A DNA stretch of 64,000 nt from Cytophagaceae bacterium (lineage in GTDB: Bacteria; Bacteroidota; Bacteroidia; Cytophagales; Flexibacteraceae). The position numbers and the translations under genes were made by a program. This document shows positions 26,090 through 34,400 of this stretch, piece by piece; position 1 is the stretch's first letter; each line of letters begins with the position of its first letter. The notes below the pieces were generated by a model that made no database searches, was not told where the DNA came from, and worked only from the letters and a program-made list of their open reading frames with translations. Location: positions 1,426,001-1,490,000 of the forward strand of contig CANGYH010000001.1 of assembly GCA_947458545.1 (NCBI GenBank), written 5' to 3'.

Positions 26090-26752
26090 ATGCTCGACAA
26101 ACACGGAATCGCCCGGCGCATCGCCCAAGAGCTACAAGACGGCTTCTACGTCAACCTGGGTATTGGCATACCGACGCTGGTGGCCAACTACATACCGGCC
26201 GGTATTTCCGTAGAGCTGCAGAGCGAAAATGGTCTGCTGGGGATGGGGCCCTTCCCTACCGAGGATGAGGTGGATGCAGACCTTATAAACGCCGGCAAGC
26301 AGACGGTGACGATGACGGCCGGCGCAAGCCTCTTTAGCAGTGCTGACAGCTTTGCTATGATCCGCGGCGGGCATGTGGACCTGACAGTGCTCGGCGCGAT
26401 GGAGGTATCCGAAAACGGCGACATTTCCAATTGGAAGGTGCCCGGCAAAATGGTAAAAGGCATGGGCGGCGCCATGGATCTGGTGGCTTCGGCCAAAAAC
26501 ATCATCGTGGCCATGCAGCACCGCGACAAGGCTGGCAACAGCAAACTGCTGCCCGCCTGCACGCTGCCCATCACGGGCTTGCGCTGCGTCAAAAAAATCG
26601 TAACCGAGCTGGCCGTGCTAGACGTGCTACCCGAGGGCGGCTTCCACCTGCTGGAGCGGGCCCCCGGCGTGAGCGTGGAGGAGATCAAGTCTGCCACAGC
26701 CGGCCGGCTGGTGATTGACGGCGATGTGCCGGAAATGACAATAGGCTCCTGA
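26090..26752 (+). CDS. scoB: 3-oxoacid CoA-transferase subunit B
   Basis: A 220-residue beta subunit of succinyl-CoA:3-ketoacid (or acetoacetate) CoA-transferase. It has VNLGIGIPTLVANYIP, the catalytic glutamate in SENGLLGMGP and the GGAMDLV(A)SAKNIIVAMQH stretch typical of ScoB/AtoA-type subunits. It would transfer CoA between succinate or acetate and a 3-oxoacid. I chose ATG 26090, as upstream in-frame codons translate the repeat array. The alpha subunit, usually directly upstream, is absent; it must lie elsewhere or be lost. A CPCC-type gene follows after 3 nt. Confidence 0.92.
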   Translation: MLDKHGIARRIAQELQDGFYVNLGIGIPTLVANYIPAGISVELQSENGLLGMGPFPTEDEVDADLINAGKQTVTMTAGASLFSSADSFAMIRGGHVDLTVLGAMEVSENGDISNWKVPGKMVKGMGGAMDLVASAKNIIVAMQHRDKAGNSKLLPACTLPITGLRCVKKIVTELAVLDVLPEGGFHLLERAPGVSVEEIKSATAGRLVIDGDVPEMTIGS

Positions 26753-26755
26753 CTT

Positions 26756-27025
26756 TTGGAAAAGCACACCACCAACGACTACGGCAAGCACCTGTGCCCC
26801 TGCTGTAAGTACTTTACCTTGAGCCAGCCCGGGGCCGACACGCGCGAGACCTGCGATGTGTGCTATTGGGAAAACAACGCCGCCCAAACCGCCGACCGAG
26901 AGCTGGTGCTACCACCCAATGCCGTGAGCCTGAACCAGGCCCGGCGTAACTTCCGCAAGTTTGGCGCTTGTAGCGATCTGGCCCGGGCCAGCGTGCGCCC
27001 TCCGCGGCCAGACGAACTACCATAG
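26756..27025 (+). CDS. Cysteine-rich CPCC-family protein
   Basis: An 89-residue protein with two cysteine pairs forming a probable zinc site: LCPCCKYFTL near residues 13-22 and CDVCYWENNA near 33-42, a layout known from the CPCC domain family. The C-terminal half is charged and variable. Translation likely begins at TTG 26756, 3 nt after the scoB stop, since no ATG lies before the CPCC motif; it is therefore probably coupled to scoB. Its function is unknown. Confidence 0.7.
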   Translation: MEKHTTNDYGKHLCPCCKYFTLSQPGADTRETCDVCYWENNAAQTADRELVLPPNAVSLNQARRNFRKFGACSDLARASVRPPRPDELP

Positions 27026-27102
27026 CAGGCGAGCACCTCATTGGTACTACCTTGTAGGCAAAACGACATTCTTAATTTCTCATTTTTATTTAAGCCTAAG
27101 TC

Positions 27103-27801
27103 ATGCCCGCAGCCCTGCGATTGCTCCACTTGGTAGGCATTTTCAGCCTGGGGCTGATGCTCTGGAGTGGCCTGCTCATCTACTGGGCACACGACCCGTA
27201 CAGAATTACCGTGCTGGGTTATGAGGTGTTCCACTTTTTCCCAAAGGGATTTTACCAGTTTCTGGGGGCCGAGCGTAAGCTGGCCCAGGGCATGGGCTGG
27301 CACTTTGCCGTGCAGTGGATATTTATGGCCAACGGGTTGCTTTACACCGGCTGGCTCTGGGTATCGGGCCGCTGGCGAGACCTGGCTCCACGGCGCTGGG
27401 GCGAGTTGGCCGATGCCGTACACGTAGCCTTGCACGACGTAGGGCTGCGCAAGCAAGCACCCCCGCAAACGGGGCGTTACAACGCGGCCCAAAAGCTGGC
27501 CTATGCCAGTATCCCGCTGCTGGGAGCTATGGCCACGCTCTCGGGCTGGGCCATCTACAAGCCGGTGCAGATCGGGTGGCTGCTGGGGTTGTTTGGCAAC
27601 TACGAGAATGCCCGGCTGGTACACTTTTGCACGGCACTAGCCTTTACGGGCTTTATCGGCATCCATGTAGCGCAGGTGTTGCGGCAGGCGCTGCAGACGG
27701 GCTGGGGGCACCTGGGGGCCATGTTTCTGGGTACGGCAGATCCTGCCGAAGACCAAGCGCGCCCCGCGCCACACGCTGAGCCCGATCCGCTCACTGCCTG
27801 A
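27103..27801 (+). CDS. Cytochrome b561/Ni-hydrogenase-type membrane cytochrome b
   Basis: A 232-residue protein with four to five membrane helices and likely haem-ligand histidines within helices (RLLHLVG, MGWHFAVQW, ARLVHFCTA, IGIHVAQVL). The arrangement fits the b561-like cytochromes that pass electrons between quinone and a periplasmic or membrane oxidoreductase. Usually such a gene sits beside a molybdopterin enzyme or hydrogenase; none is present here, so the partner is unknown. It converges with folD with 7 nt between stops. Confidence 0.78.
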   Translation: MPAALRLLHLVGIFSLGLMLWSGLLIYWAHDPYRITVLGYEVFHFFPKGFYQFLGAERKLAQGMGWHFAVQWIFMANGLLYTGWLWVSGRWRDLAPRRWGELADAVHVALHDVGLRKQAPPQTGRYNAAQKLAYASIPLLGAMATLSGWAIYKPVQIGWLLGLFGNYENARLVHFCTALAFTGFIGIHVAQVLRQALQTGWGHLGAMFLGTADPAEDQARPAPHAEPDPLTA

Positions 27802-27808
27802 GCCAGCC

Positions 27809-28705
27809 CTATTCGGCGGCTTTCAATTGGCGGCTCTTGCCATCGTAGGCGCGCATGGTGTTCTCTAGCAGGCCGCAGATGGTCATCAGGCCAACGCCGC
27901 CGGGCACTGGGGTAATGTAGCTGCACTTAGGGGCTACAGTGGCAAAGTCCACGTCGCCAGCCAGGCGGAAGCCTGCCTTTTTTGAGGAGTCTTCTACCCG
28001 CGTCAGGCCCACGTCTATCACTACGGCACCTTTCTTTACCATATCGGCCGTCACGAAACCCGGCTGGCCTATGGCGGCAATCAGAATGTCGGCCGAGCGT
28101 GTAACCTCAGCCAGATTGCGTGTGCGCGAGTGGCAAAGCGTAACAGTGGCGTTGCCCGTGCGCGTGGAGCGCTGCAAAAGCACAGACATCGGCAAGCCCA
28201 CAATCTGGCTGCGACCCAGCACCACGGCATGGGCACCGGCAGTCTGTATCTGATAATGCTCTAACAGCCGCAAAATACCCAGCGGCGTTGCCGCAATAAA
28301 CCCACCCAGGCCCTTGGCCACTCGCCCAAAGTTCTCCGGATGGAAGCCGTCCACATCCTTCATCGGGTCTATGGCGATGGTAACCTTGTGGGGGTCTATG
28401 TGGGCCGGTAGGGGCAACTGTACAATCAGCCCATCTATCCCAGGGTCGTTGTTAATCTCGGCAATTTTTGCCAGTACCTCGCCCTCCGATACGCTCTCCT
28501 CAAACCTGATGAGGGTACTGTCGTACCCCACCTCGGCGCACCGGCGAATTTTGCTGGCTACATACGTCTCGCTGGCGCCGTTGTGGCCGATGAGCATCGC
28601 CACCAGGTGGGGCGGCCGCTTACCTGCGGCACGTAGCCGCTCTACTTGCTCGGTTAATTGCTGTAGAATCTGAGCAGATACTAGGCGGCCGTCCAGCAGT
28701 TCCAT
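27809..28705 (-). CDS. folD: Bifunctional methylenetetrahydrofolate dehydrogenase/cyclohydrolase FolD
   Basis: A 298-residue cytoplasmic enzyme of one-carbon metabolism. It shows SETYVASKIRRCAEVG with the catalytic Lys of the YxxxK motif, DGLIVQLPLP, the DVDGFHP motif, VVLGRSQIVGLPM for NADP binding and the C-terminal TPVPGGVGLMTI. ATG 28705 is chosen because the TACCTTTG box lies only 3 nt upstream; the longer in-frame start lies upstream of the box. The transcript is probably leaderless. Confidence 0.95.
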   Translation of the reverse strand: MELLDGRLVSAQILQQLTEQVERLRAAGKRPPHLVAMLIGHNGASETYVASKIRRCAEVGYDSTLIRFEESVSEGEVLAKIAEINNDPGIDGLIVQLPLPAHIDPHKVTIAIDPMKDVDGFHPENFGRVAKGLGGFIAATPLGILRLLEHYQIQTAGAHAVVLGRSQIVGLPMSVLLQRSTRTGNATVTLCHSRTRNLAEVTRSADILIAAIGQPGFVTADMVKKGAVVIDVGLTRVEDSSKKAGFRLAGDVDFATVAPKCSYITPVPGGVGLMTICGLLENTMRAYDGKSRQLKAAE

Positions 28706-28708
28706 GCG

Positions 28709-28716
28709 CAAAGGTA
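28709..28716 (-). promoter_or_regulatory. -7 box TACCTTTG of folD, 3 nt from the ATG
   Basis: A perfect TAnnTTTG match followed by CGC and the start codon, the shortest distance of the window together with the box of the gene at 43122. Confidence 0.55.
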
Positions 28717-28806
28717 CCCATTGCAAGGGCAGCCCTTTGTTACTACAAAAGACAGGTGCGTGTTACCAAAAGGTAAACACCCAGCCATGGCAAGGCTAGT
28801 TATAGC

Positions 28807-29151
28807 CTAGATTGCTCCTTCGCGCTCTTCCTTTATAAATCGTTGAGCCAGGTTTTCGAGCGTTTTGCTCATCTCGCGGTAGCTTACCTCATCGCCGGTG
28901 CTGGCCATCAGTGTTTCAGTTAGGCCTGCTACGGTTTGCAGGTAAAATTTCTTCATCTCACCCATCATCATAGCCTGCGTCCAGAGGTTGATGTTGAGGG
29001 TCTGGTTTGTGTCTTGCTCCCAGACAGAGAGGGCAAAGCAGCGGGTGTCGGGGTTGGCATCGGCAGGGGCATCGTCGGCGGCCCAGCGGATGTCGGTGGG
29101 CATGTTTTGCTCGTCGAGGGAGATCGTCAGGCGGATTTCGGTTGTACGCAT
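28807..29151 (-). CDS. gldC: Gliding motility protein GldC
   Basis: A 114-residue soluble protein matching the GldC pattern: MRTTEIRLTISLDEQNMPTDIRWAADDAP, then FALSVWEQDTNQTLNINLWTQAM and EMKKFYLQTVAGLTETL. In F. johnsoniae GldC supports but is not essential for gliding. The window also carries sprE/porW, but gldB, often next to gldC, is absent. The -7 box GACCTTTG at 29159-29166 ends 7 nt upstream of the ATG. Confidence 0.85.
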   Translation of the reverse strand: MRTTEIRLTISLDEQNMPTDIRWAADDAPADANPDTRCFALSVWEQDTNQTLNINLWTQAMMMGEMKKFYLQTVAGLTETLMASTGDEVSYREMSKTLENLAQRFIKEEREGAI

Positions 29152-29253
29152 CTGGCTGCAAAGGTCGTAGGCCTGCGGCTACTGTGCTACACGCGCACCT
29201 GCCATTATTGGCAAAATGCCTGCTTGTCCGTATCTTGGCCGTTGCACTACGGT

Positions 29254-31263
29254 ATGCCACCCGACCCCCAACCTCCCCGAAGTCCCGGCCGAAGTAGGCC
29301 CAAGGCGCAGTCTGCTGCCAGCAAGCTAAACCTAGCATGGGAGCTGGCCCGAAACATGGGCCCAAGGTACATCGCCTTCCGAGCCTGGTGGGAGTTGCGC
29401 CGACGGATGGGTTTGCTGAAGCGCGCCTTCCCCACCGAGCCACAGCGGCAAGACTTCATTGGCCTGCAAGCCTGGCTAGCAAACCCCGGCTTAGCCTTGC
29501 TAGCCGAAGACGTACGCACCCAGCTACCCCAGGCAGATGAAGCAACCCGCGAAAGGCTGGCCGCAGAAGCCGAACGGATTCTGGATGGGCAGTTACGCTT
29601 TTTCTCTGCCTCGTGGCACGACCTGGGCAACGACTGGGACTGGCACACCCACCCCGAAACCGGCTACCGATACCCCAGCAACCACTGGACGGCCATCGAA
29701 GACCTCTCGGCACGCGCCGGAGACATCAAGTACGTTTGGGAGAAAGCCCGCTTTGCCTGGGTGTACACGCTAGCCCGGGCCGAGGCCCACACAGGCCAAG
29801 ATCATGGCGGCTACGTCTTTGGCCAGATTGCGCACTTTCTGGCGCTCAACCCCCTCAACCAGGGCCCCCAATACCGTTGCAGCCAAGAGATTAGCCTCCG
29901 ACTGCTGGCCTGGAGCTTTGCCCTGGCCTACTGGCGCCACCACCCTGCCCTAACCGATGATCTGTTTGGGCAGATAATGCATGCCGTGCGCTGGCAGTTG
30001 CACCATGTGCGGCAGGCCATCCACTTCTCGCGGATAGCCGTGCGCAACAACCACGCCATCACAGAGTGCGCCATGCTGGCCCTGGCAGAGCGCCTCTTCC
30101 CCTTCTGGCCAGAATCGTCCACCTATGCCGTAGAGGGCAAAGCCTGGCTAGAGGCAGAGCTGGCCTTCCAGATCTACCCCGGCGGTGCTTACTTGCAACA
30201 CAGCCACAACTACCACCGGGCCGTGGTGCAGGTAGCCACGCTAATACTCTCTCCGGCTGGGTTAGGGCCAGATGCCTTGGGCGCCGTTGCCAAAGAGCGC
30301 CTGAGCCAGAGCCTGGATTTTTTACTGGCCTGCCAAGACCAGACCTCTGGCTGGCTGCCCAACTACGGCAACAACGACGGGGCCCTGTTCTTTCCCCTTA
30401 GCGCCACGCACTATCGCGACTACCGGCCGGCTCTGCACGCTCTGGCGCTGGCCTTAGGCAGGCCAAGCCCCTACCCCACCCCAGGCCCTTGGGAAGAGGA
30501 AGCTGCCTGGTGGAGCCTGGGCCCGGCTACCCAGACCTCGGCAACGCCTCATCTAGTAGATGGGGCCATCGTTGTTAATGGCTACGGCATTCTGCGACAC
30601 AATGAGGGGCAAACCCTAACCTGCCTGCGGGCCGCCGCCTACCATGATCGCCCCGCCCAGGCCGACAACCTCCACCTGGACATCTGGCATCGAGGGCGCA
30701 ATCTGCTGCGAGACGCCGGCACGTATAAGTACAACGCCGAGCGCAGCACACTGCTGGCCTTCGGCGGGTCTGCCGGGCACAATACCTGCACCTTAGAGGC
30801 AGAGCCGCACATGCTAAAAGGCAGCAGGTTCATCTGGTATTACTGGCCCAAAATGGCCAGACTAGAGTCTTCTGCAGACGGCCGTACGCTGCGGGCGCAG
30901 GTACAGGCTTACCGGCACCTCCATCCGCAAGGCATAACCCTTGCCCGGACGGTGACCGTAGAGCCCGATGCCTGCACCTGGCATATTACTGACTGCGCCG
31001 ACAACACACTGGGCAAATCCTTCTGCCAGCATTGGCACCCTGCCCCCGGCTGGGAGGGTATCCTGAGCATCGAGGCGGTAGATGCGAACGGAGATCCCTT
31101 GGAGGCTACCGTGGCAGACGGTTACTACGCCGGGTACTACGGGCGTAAACAGCCCGCACCGCACCTGACCTTCGCCACCAATACCGGACAAATCCGTACG
31201 ACCATCATGCTTTTGCAGGCCCTGCCCCCGGCCCTCTATCCAGACCAGGCGCTAGACGAGTAG
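29254..31263 (+). CDS. Heparinase II/III family polysaccharide lyase-like protein
   Basis: A 669-residue protein with an N-terminal alpha-helical toroid and C-terminal beta-sandwich. Conserved segments include FSRIAVRNNHAITE (Asn/His of the active site), LQHSHNYHR, LPNYGNNDGALF and QADNLHLDIWHRGRNLLRDAGTYKYN. Heparinase II/III folds cleave uronate-containing glycans by beta-elimination; in many bacteria related proteins sit in exopolysaccharide loci, so substrate and direction of use are open. No signal peptide is evident, which is odd for an extracellular lyase. ATG 29254 follows a TATCTTGG box; ATG 29356 is an alternative start. Confidence 0.8.
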   Translation: MPPDPQPPRSPGRSRPKAQSAASKLNLAWELARNMGPRYIAFRAWWELRRRMGLLKRAFPTEPQRQDFIGLQAWLANPGLALLAEDVRTQLPQADEATRERLAAEAERILDGQLRFFSASWHDLGNDWDWHTHPETGYRYPSNHWTAIEDLSARAGDIKYVWEKARFAWVYTLARAEAHTGQDHGGYVFGQIAHFLALNPLNQGPQYRCSQEISLRLLAWSFALAYWRHHPALTDDLFGQIMHAVRWQLHHVRQAIHFSRIAVRNNHAITECAMLALAERLFPFWPESSTYAVEGKAWLEAELAFQIYPGGAYLQHSHNYHRAVVQVATLILSPAGLGPDALGAVAKERLSQSLDFLLACQDQTSGWLPNYGNNDGALFFPLSATHYRDYRPALHALALALGRPSPYPTPGPWEEEAAWWSLGPATQTSATPHLVDGAIVVNGYGILRHNEGQTLTCLRAAAYHDRPAQADNLHLDIWHRGRNLLRDAGTYKYNAERSTLLAFGGSAGHNTCTLEAEPHMLKGSRFIWYYWPKMARLESSADGRTLRAQVQAYRHLHPQGITLARTVTVEPDACTWHITDCADNTLGKSFCQHWHPAPGWEGILSIEAVDANGDPLEATVADGYYAGYYGRKQPAPHLTFATNTGQIRTTIMLLQALPPALYPDQALDE

Positions 31264-31318
31264 GCGGGCCTGCGGCTATCTTGCGCACAAGCATCTCCGT
31301 TGCCCCGTATAGCTCGAT

Positions 31319-32167
31319 ATGTCTGTGCCCCAAGCCGACCCCAACCCCGGGCTGACGACCTGGCACCAGTTAGAGGCAGATGGCCTTCGGCTACGTTACT
31401 TGGCCGTAGAAGGCCCACCCGGCGACGCATGGATAATCTTCCACGGGTTTGGGCAAAAGCCTGCCGAATGGCTGCCGCATGCCCAGGCGCTTTGCCACCT
31501 GGGGCGGGTGCTGGTAGTAGAGCTGCCTGCCCACGGCCAAAGCAGCGCCTTACGGCAAGACAAGCCCATCAGCCAGGCCGCATGGGAGCATTGGATTACG
31601 GCCCTCTGCCGCAAAGAGCGTGTGCAAACCTGCAACCTACTGGGCTACAGCCTTGGGGGCAGGCTGGCGCTGGCATCGGCGCATGCGCTCAAAGGCCGGG
31701 TTGAGCAGTTGGTGCTTTGCGCGGCAGAAGGGGCCGGCCATAGCCTTTGGTATGCCCTGGCCACGCGCTGGCCGCTTGGCCGCCGTCTGCTAAAGGGCAT
31801 GGTTTTCAACCCCAAGTGGGTTCTAAGCACTTTAAAGCTGTTGGCGCGTATTGGCCTGCTCAATAAGAGCCTGGCGCGCTTTGCCACAGGCCAACTGCAA
31901 ACCCGCGCCCAGCGCCGGCTAGTGGCCCGCAGTTGGCTGGCGCTCAGGCACCTGCCTGGCAGCCTTACGGCCCTTGCAGAGGTGCTCAATAGGCACACCA
32001 TTCCGCTTTTGATTGTTGCAGGCAAGCACGACAAAACCGTGCCAATGGCCCGAATGCTGCCCTTGGCCCGGCTTGTGCCCCATGCGGGGGTCCAGGTGCT
32101 ACCGGTAGGCCACAACCGCCTGCCAGAGGCCACCATAGGTCTATTGCTAAAAGAGCACTTTGATTAG
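31319..32167 (+). CDS. Alpha/beta hydrolase
   Basis: A 282-residue serine hydrolase. The nucleophile elbow is GYSLGG, the oxyanion region is FHGFGQ, an acid lies in AGKHDKTVP, and the His is probably in VGHNRLPE near the C-terminus. The substrate cannot be predicted. It starts at ATG 31319, 55 nt after the heparinase-like gene, and its stop shares the tetranucleotide TTAG with the convergent lpxH stop. Confidence 0.85.
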   Translation: MSVPQADPNPGLTTWHQLEADGLRLRYLAVEGPPGDAWIIFHGFGQKPAEWLPHAQALCHLGRVLVVELPAHGQSSALRQDKPISQAAWEHWITALCRKERVQTCNLLGYSLGGRLALASAHALKGRVEQLVLCAAEGAGHSLWYALATRWPLGRRLLKGMVFNPKWVLSTLKLLARIGLLNKSLARFATGQLQTRAQRRLVARSWLALRHLPGSLTALAEVLNRHTIPLLIVAGKHDKTVPMARMLPLARLVPHAGVQVLPVGHNRLPEATIGLLLKEHFD

Positions 32168-32949
32168 GCTGGCTGCGGCAGAGGCCCCGCGGCCAAGGGC
32201 ACGGGGCGGTGTTGCTCAGTAAAAACCTCTACCTGCCCATTTGCCAGCCGGGCATACATACCGGTGCCGAACCAGTCGCCGAGGTTGAGGTAATGAGCTG
32301 TAGAGCCCACTGGCAGCCACATGGCCAGATGCCTATGGCCAAAGAGATAGAGATCTGGCCATGCATCTATGGCATGCTGTGCCTGGGCCCATTGCCAGAT
32401 ATACTCTTGCTCGCCTTTAAAGGACTGGTCTGCCGGGCCATGGCTGCGGCGGCTGTTGTTGCTCCAGTTCTGGGCTATCCACATGCCCACGTTGGGGTGC
32501 AAAAAGCCGAAAGCCTGCTGGCAGAGCGGGCTTGCAAAAGCCTTCTTAAGCACTTTGTAGAGCCGCTCGCCCGGGCCCAGGCCATCGCCATGGCCTACGA
32601 GGCAGCGCAGACCCTCGGCCTCTAGCCGGGTGGGTTGGCGGTACAAATGCAATCCGGTTTCGGTGGGGAGGTAGTCAAATATCCACATGTCGTGGTTGCC
32701 CGTCCAGGCCGAAACCTGTACCCCCGCATCGTGCAGGCGGGCCAGGCTACCCAGCAGCCGGGTAAACCCCTTTGGCACAGCCCGTCGGTACTCAAACCAG
32801 AAGTCGAACGTATCGCCCAAGAGCCAAATTTGGCTGGCGCCTGCCTCGGCGCAATGCTCTAGCCAGCGCACCACGCGTTGCTCCCTGGCTCGGCTTTCTC
32901 CATAAGAAGGGCTACCCAGGTGGAAGTCGGTGGCGGCAAATACAGGCAT
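32164..32949 (-). CDS. lpxH: UDP-2,3-diacylglucosamine diphosphatase (LpxH family)
   Basis: A 261-residue calcineurin-like metallophosphoesterase with the metal motifs DFHLG (residues 8-12), LGDTFDFWFEY, TGNHDMW and LVGHGDG...FGHRHLAMW. LpxH hydrolyses UDP-diacylglucosamine to lipid X in lipid A synthesis at the inner membrane; the family is common in Bacteroidota. The frame is open 59 codons further upstream, but MPVFAATDFHLGS at 32949 is the family start and the -7 box TACCTTTG (32970-32977) lies 20 nt before it, inside the upstream open frame. Confidence 0.87.
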   Translation of the reverse strand: MPVFAATDFHLGSPSYGESRAREQRVVRWLEHCAEAGASQIWLLGDTFDFWFEYRRAVPKGFTRLLGSLARLHDAGVQVSAWTGNHDMWIFDYLPTETGLHLYRQPTRLEAEGLRCLVGHGDGLGPGERLYKVLKKAFASPLCQQAFGFLHPNVGMWIAQNWSNNSRRSHGPADQSFKGEQEYIWQWAQAQHAIDAWPDLYLFGHRHLAMWLPVGSTAHYLNLGDWFGTGMYARLANGQVEVFTEQHRPVPLAAGPLPQPA

Positions 32950-33143
32950 AAGTTGCGGGTGCGGCAGCGCAAAGGTATGGCTCGACCCATAGCCCCCCTC
33001 GATTTTGGCCGTCGACTGGCCATGGCCACCCTTGCAGGGCCACACAAGGGATATCCTTAAGCTACCTTTGTTGCTTAAACATCCGAATTTTTTGCAACGG
33101 CGGGTCTGCTCCAGGCCAGCGGTCACTTTCGGTTAATTGGTTA

Positions 33144-33995
33144 ATGCCACAGTCTTCCTTCATCTACGACACCGCGGCCGATGTCCGGCTGACAGATATC
33201 GTTTCTAAAGCCGTGGCCTGGGGGCGGCGAAACCTCATTTGGTTGATACTAGGTACGCTGGTGGGCGCTGGTGCATCGCTTTTGCTCAACAGCCAAAGCC
33301 CGAAACAATACACCAGCTCATTCATCGGCTATGGCAACAACCTGTCAGACCTGCGGGTGCGCGAGTCTTTGATGCACCTCAATACCCTGCGCGTGCTCAA
33401 CCAAACAGACGAATTGGCCGCCCGCCTGGGTTTGACACCCGCTGAAGCCAAGCAGATCGTCGCCATCGCAGGCCTGCCCAACAACACGCTGGAGGCCGAG
33501 CTGCCTCCCTTCCCCGCCCGCGAGAACGAAATTTACCACTGGCAAATCCAGTGTACGGTTACAGACCCGCAGATCTTCCCCAAGCTGGAGCGTGGTATCG
33601 TCAAATACGTTGACGGACTTCCGTTTATACAGAAGGTGTTAGGCGAGCAACGCGCCGCCCTAAAGCGCCGCATTGCGCAAAACGATGCCCAGGTGGCCTA
33701 CCTAGAGGGCATCAAGCAAAATATCTCCGAAAACATGGGGCGCATCAGCGTGCTAGACGTTGGCACCGTCTCGCGACACATCGTAGATATTGCCGAGAAA
33801 ACCGAGGAGATGCGCCTAAAGCTCCTCAAGATGGATCATGAGCTTGTGGTTATGCGGCCTATGGAAATTATCCTCAAGCCAAGCTCGCCGGGGCCTTACC
33901 GTGCCGCAGCATACGGTGCTGCCCTTGGCCTGGTGATCACGCTGGTGGTGCTGGGCTTTATCGGCCTGCTCAGGCTGAGCAAATCTGTGGCTTAG
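33144..33995 (+). CDS. Wzz-like chain-length determinant protein without kinase domain
   Basis: A 283-residue protein with two membrane helices (about residues 31-50 and 255-275) enclosing a periplasmic region that includes a coiled coil (ALKRRIAQNDAQVAYLEGIKQNI). The Pro-rich stretch EIILKPSSPGPYR before the second helix is the usual Wzz motif position. It would set glycan chain length in the inner membrane. No polymerase gene is adjacent. Its stop shares TTAG with the convergent gene. Confidence 0.7.
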   Translation: MPQSSFIYDTAADVRLTDIVSKAVAWGRRNLIWLILGTLVGAGASLLLNSQSPKQYTSSFIGYGNNLSDLRVRESLMHLNTLRVLNQTDELAARLGLTPAEAKQIVAIAGLPNNTLEAELPPFPARENEIYHWQIQCTVTDPQIFPKLERGIVKYVDGLPFIQKVLGEQRAALKRRIAQNDAQVAYLEGIKQNISENMGRISVLDVGTVSRHIVDIAEKTEEMRLKLLKMDHELVVMRPMEIILKPSSPGPYRAAAYGAALGLVITLVVLGFIGLLRLSKSVA

Positions 33996-34372
33996 GGGCC
34001 CAGCAATCCCAGCGCGGCCAGATAGTCGGCCAAGGCAGTCATAAGGTAGGTTTCTTGGTCTGGCAAGGCCAGCATCGGCATGGGCACCCCAGGTGCAAAA
34101 TGCGGCCAGCCTTCTGCATCGGGGCCTAGTGGTTCCCAATGGCCTAGGGGTGCCAAAATGGTACAGATGCCTAAGTGCATCAAATCCTGCTTTTCTTCTT
34201 TGCTGAAGGCACGGCTGCCCTGCCCCAGCTCTTGCACGCCGATTAAGAACAGCATGCCATTCAGGTCTGGCGCTTTCCCCGTCAGGTGTTCAAAAAAAGC
34301 CTGCACCATGGGCCAACGAGGTTCTGGGCGAGGGGCAGTATCCGCATCCGTAGGTTCTGGCAGATCAGTCAT
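33992..34372 (-). CDS. Conserved hypothetical protein
   Basis: A 126-residue, soluble, acidic protein. The core LNGMLFLIGVQELGQG...SKEEKQDLMHLGICTIL followed by DAEGWPHF looks like a conserved Bacteroidota protein of unknown function that I have seen described only as hypothetical. Start ATG 34372. It lies 28 nt after the RNA methyltransferase gene on the same strand, suggesting cotranscription. Confidence 0.7.
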   Translation of the reverse strand: MTDLPEPTDADTAPRPEPRWPMVQAFFEHLTGKAPDLNGMLFLIGVQELGQGSRAFSKEEKQDLMHLGICTILAPLGHWEPLGPDAEGWPHFAPGVPMPMLALPDQETYLMTALADYLAALGLLGP

Positions 34373-34400
34373 GGCAGGGAGTAGTCATCAATGGGTATGG

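Noticed and set aside
32950-33126. Longer N-terminus of LpxH
   Set aside because: The extension covers the -7 promoter box, and the family starts directly with the DxH motif after a few residues.
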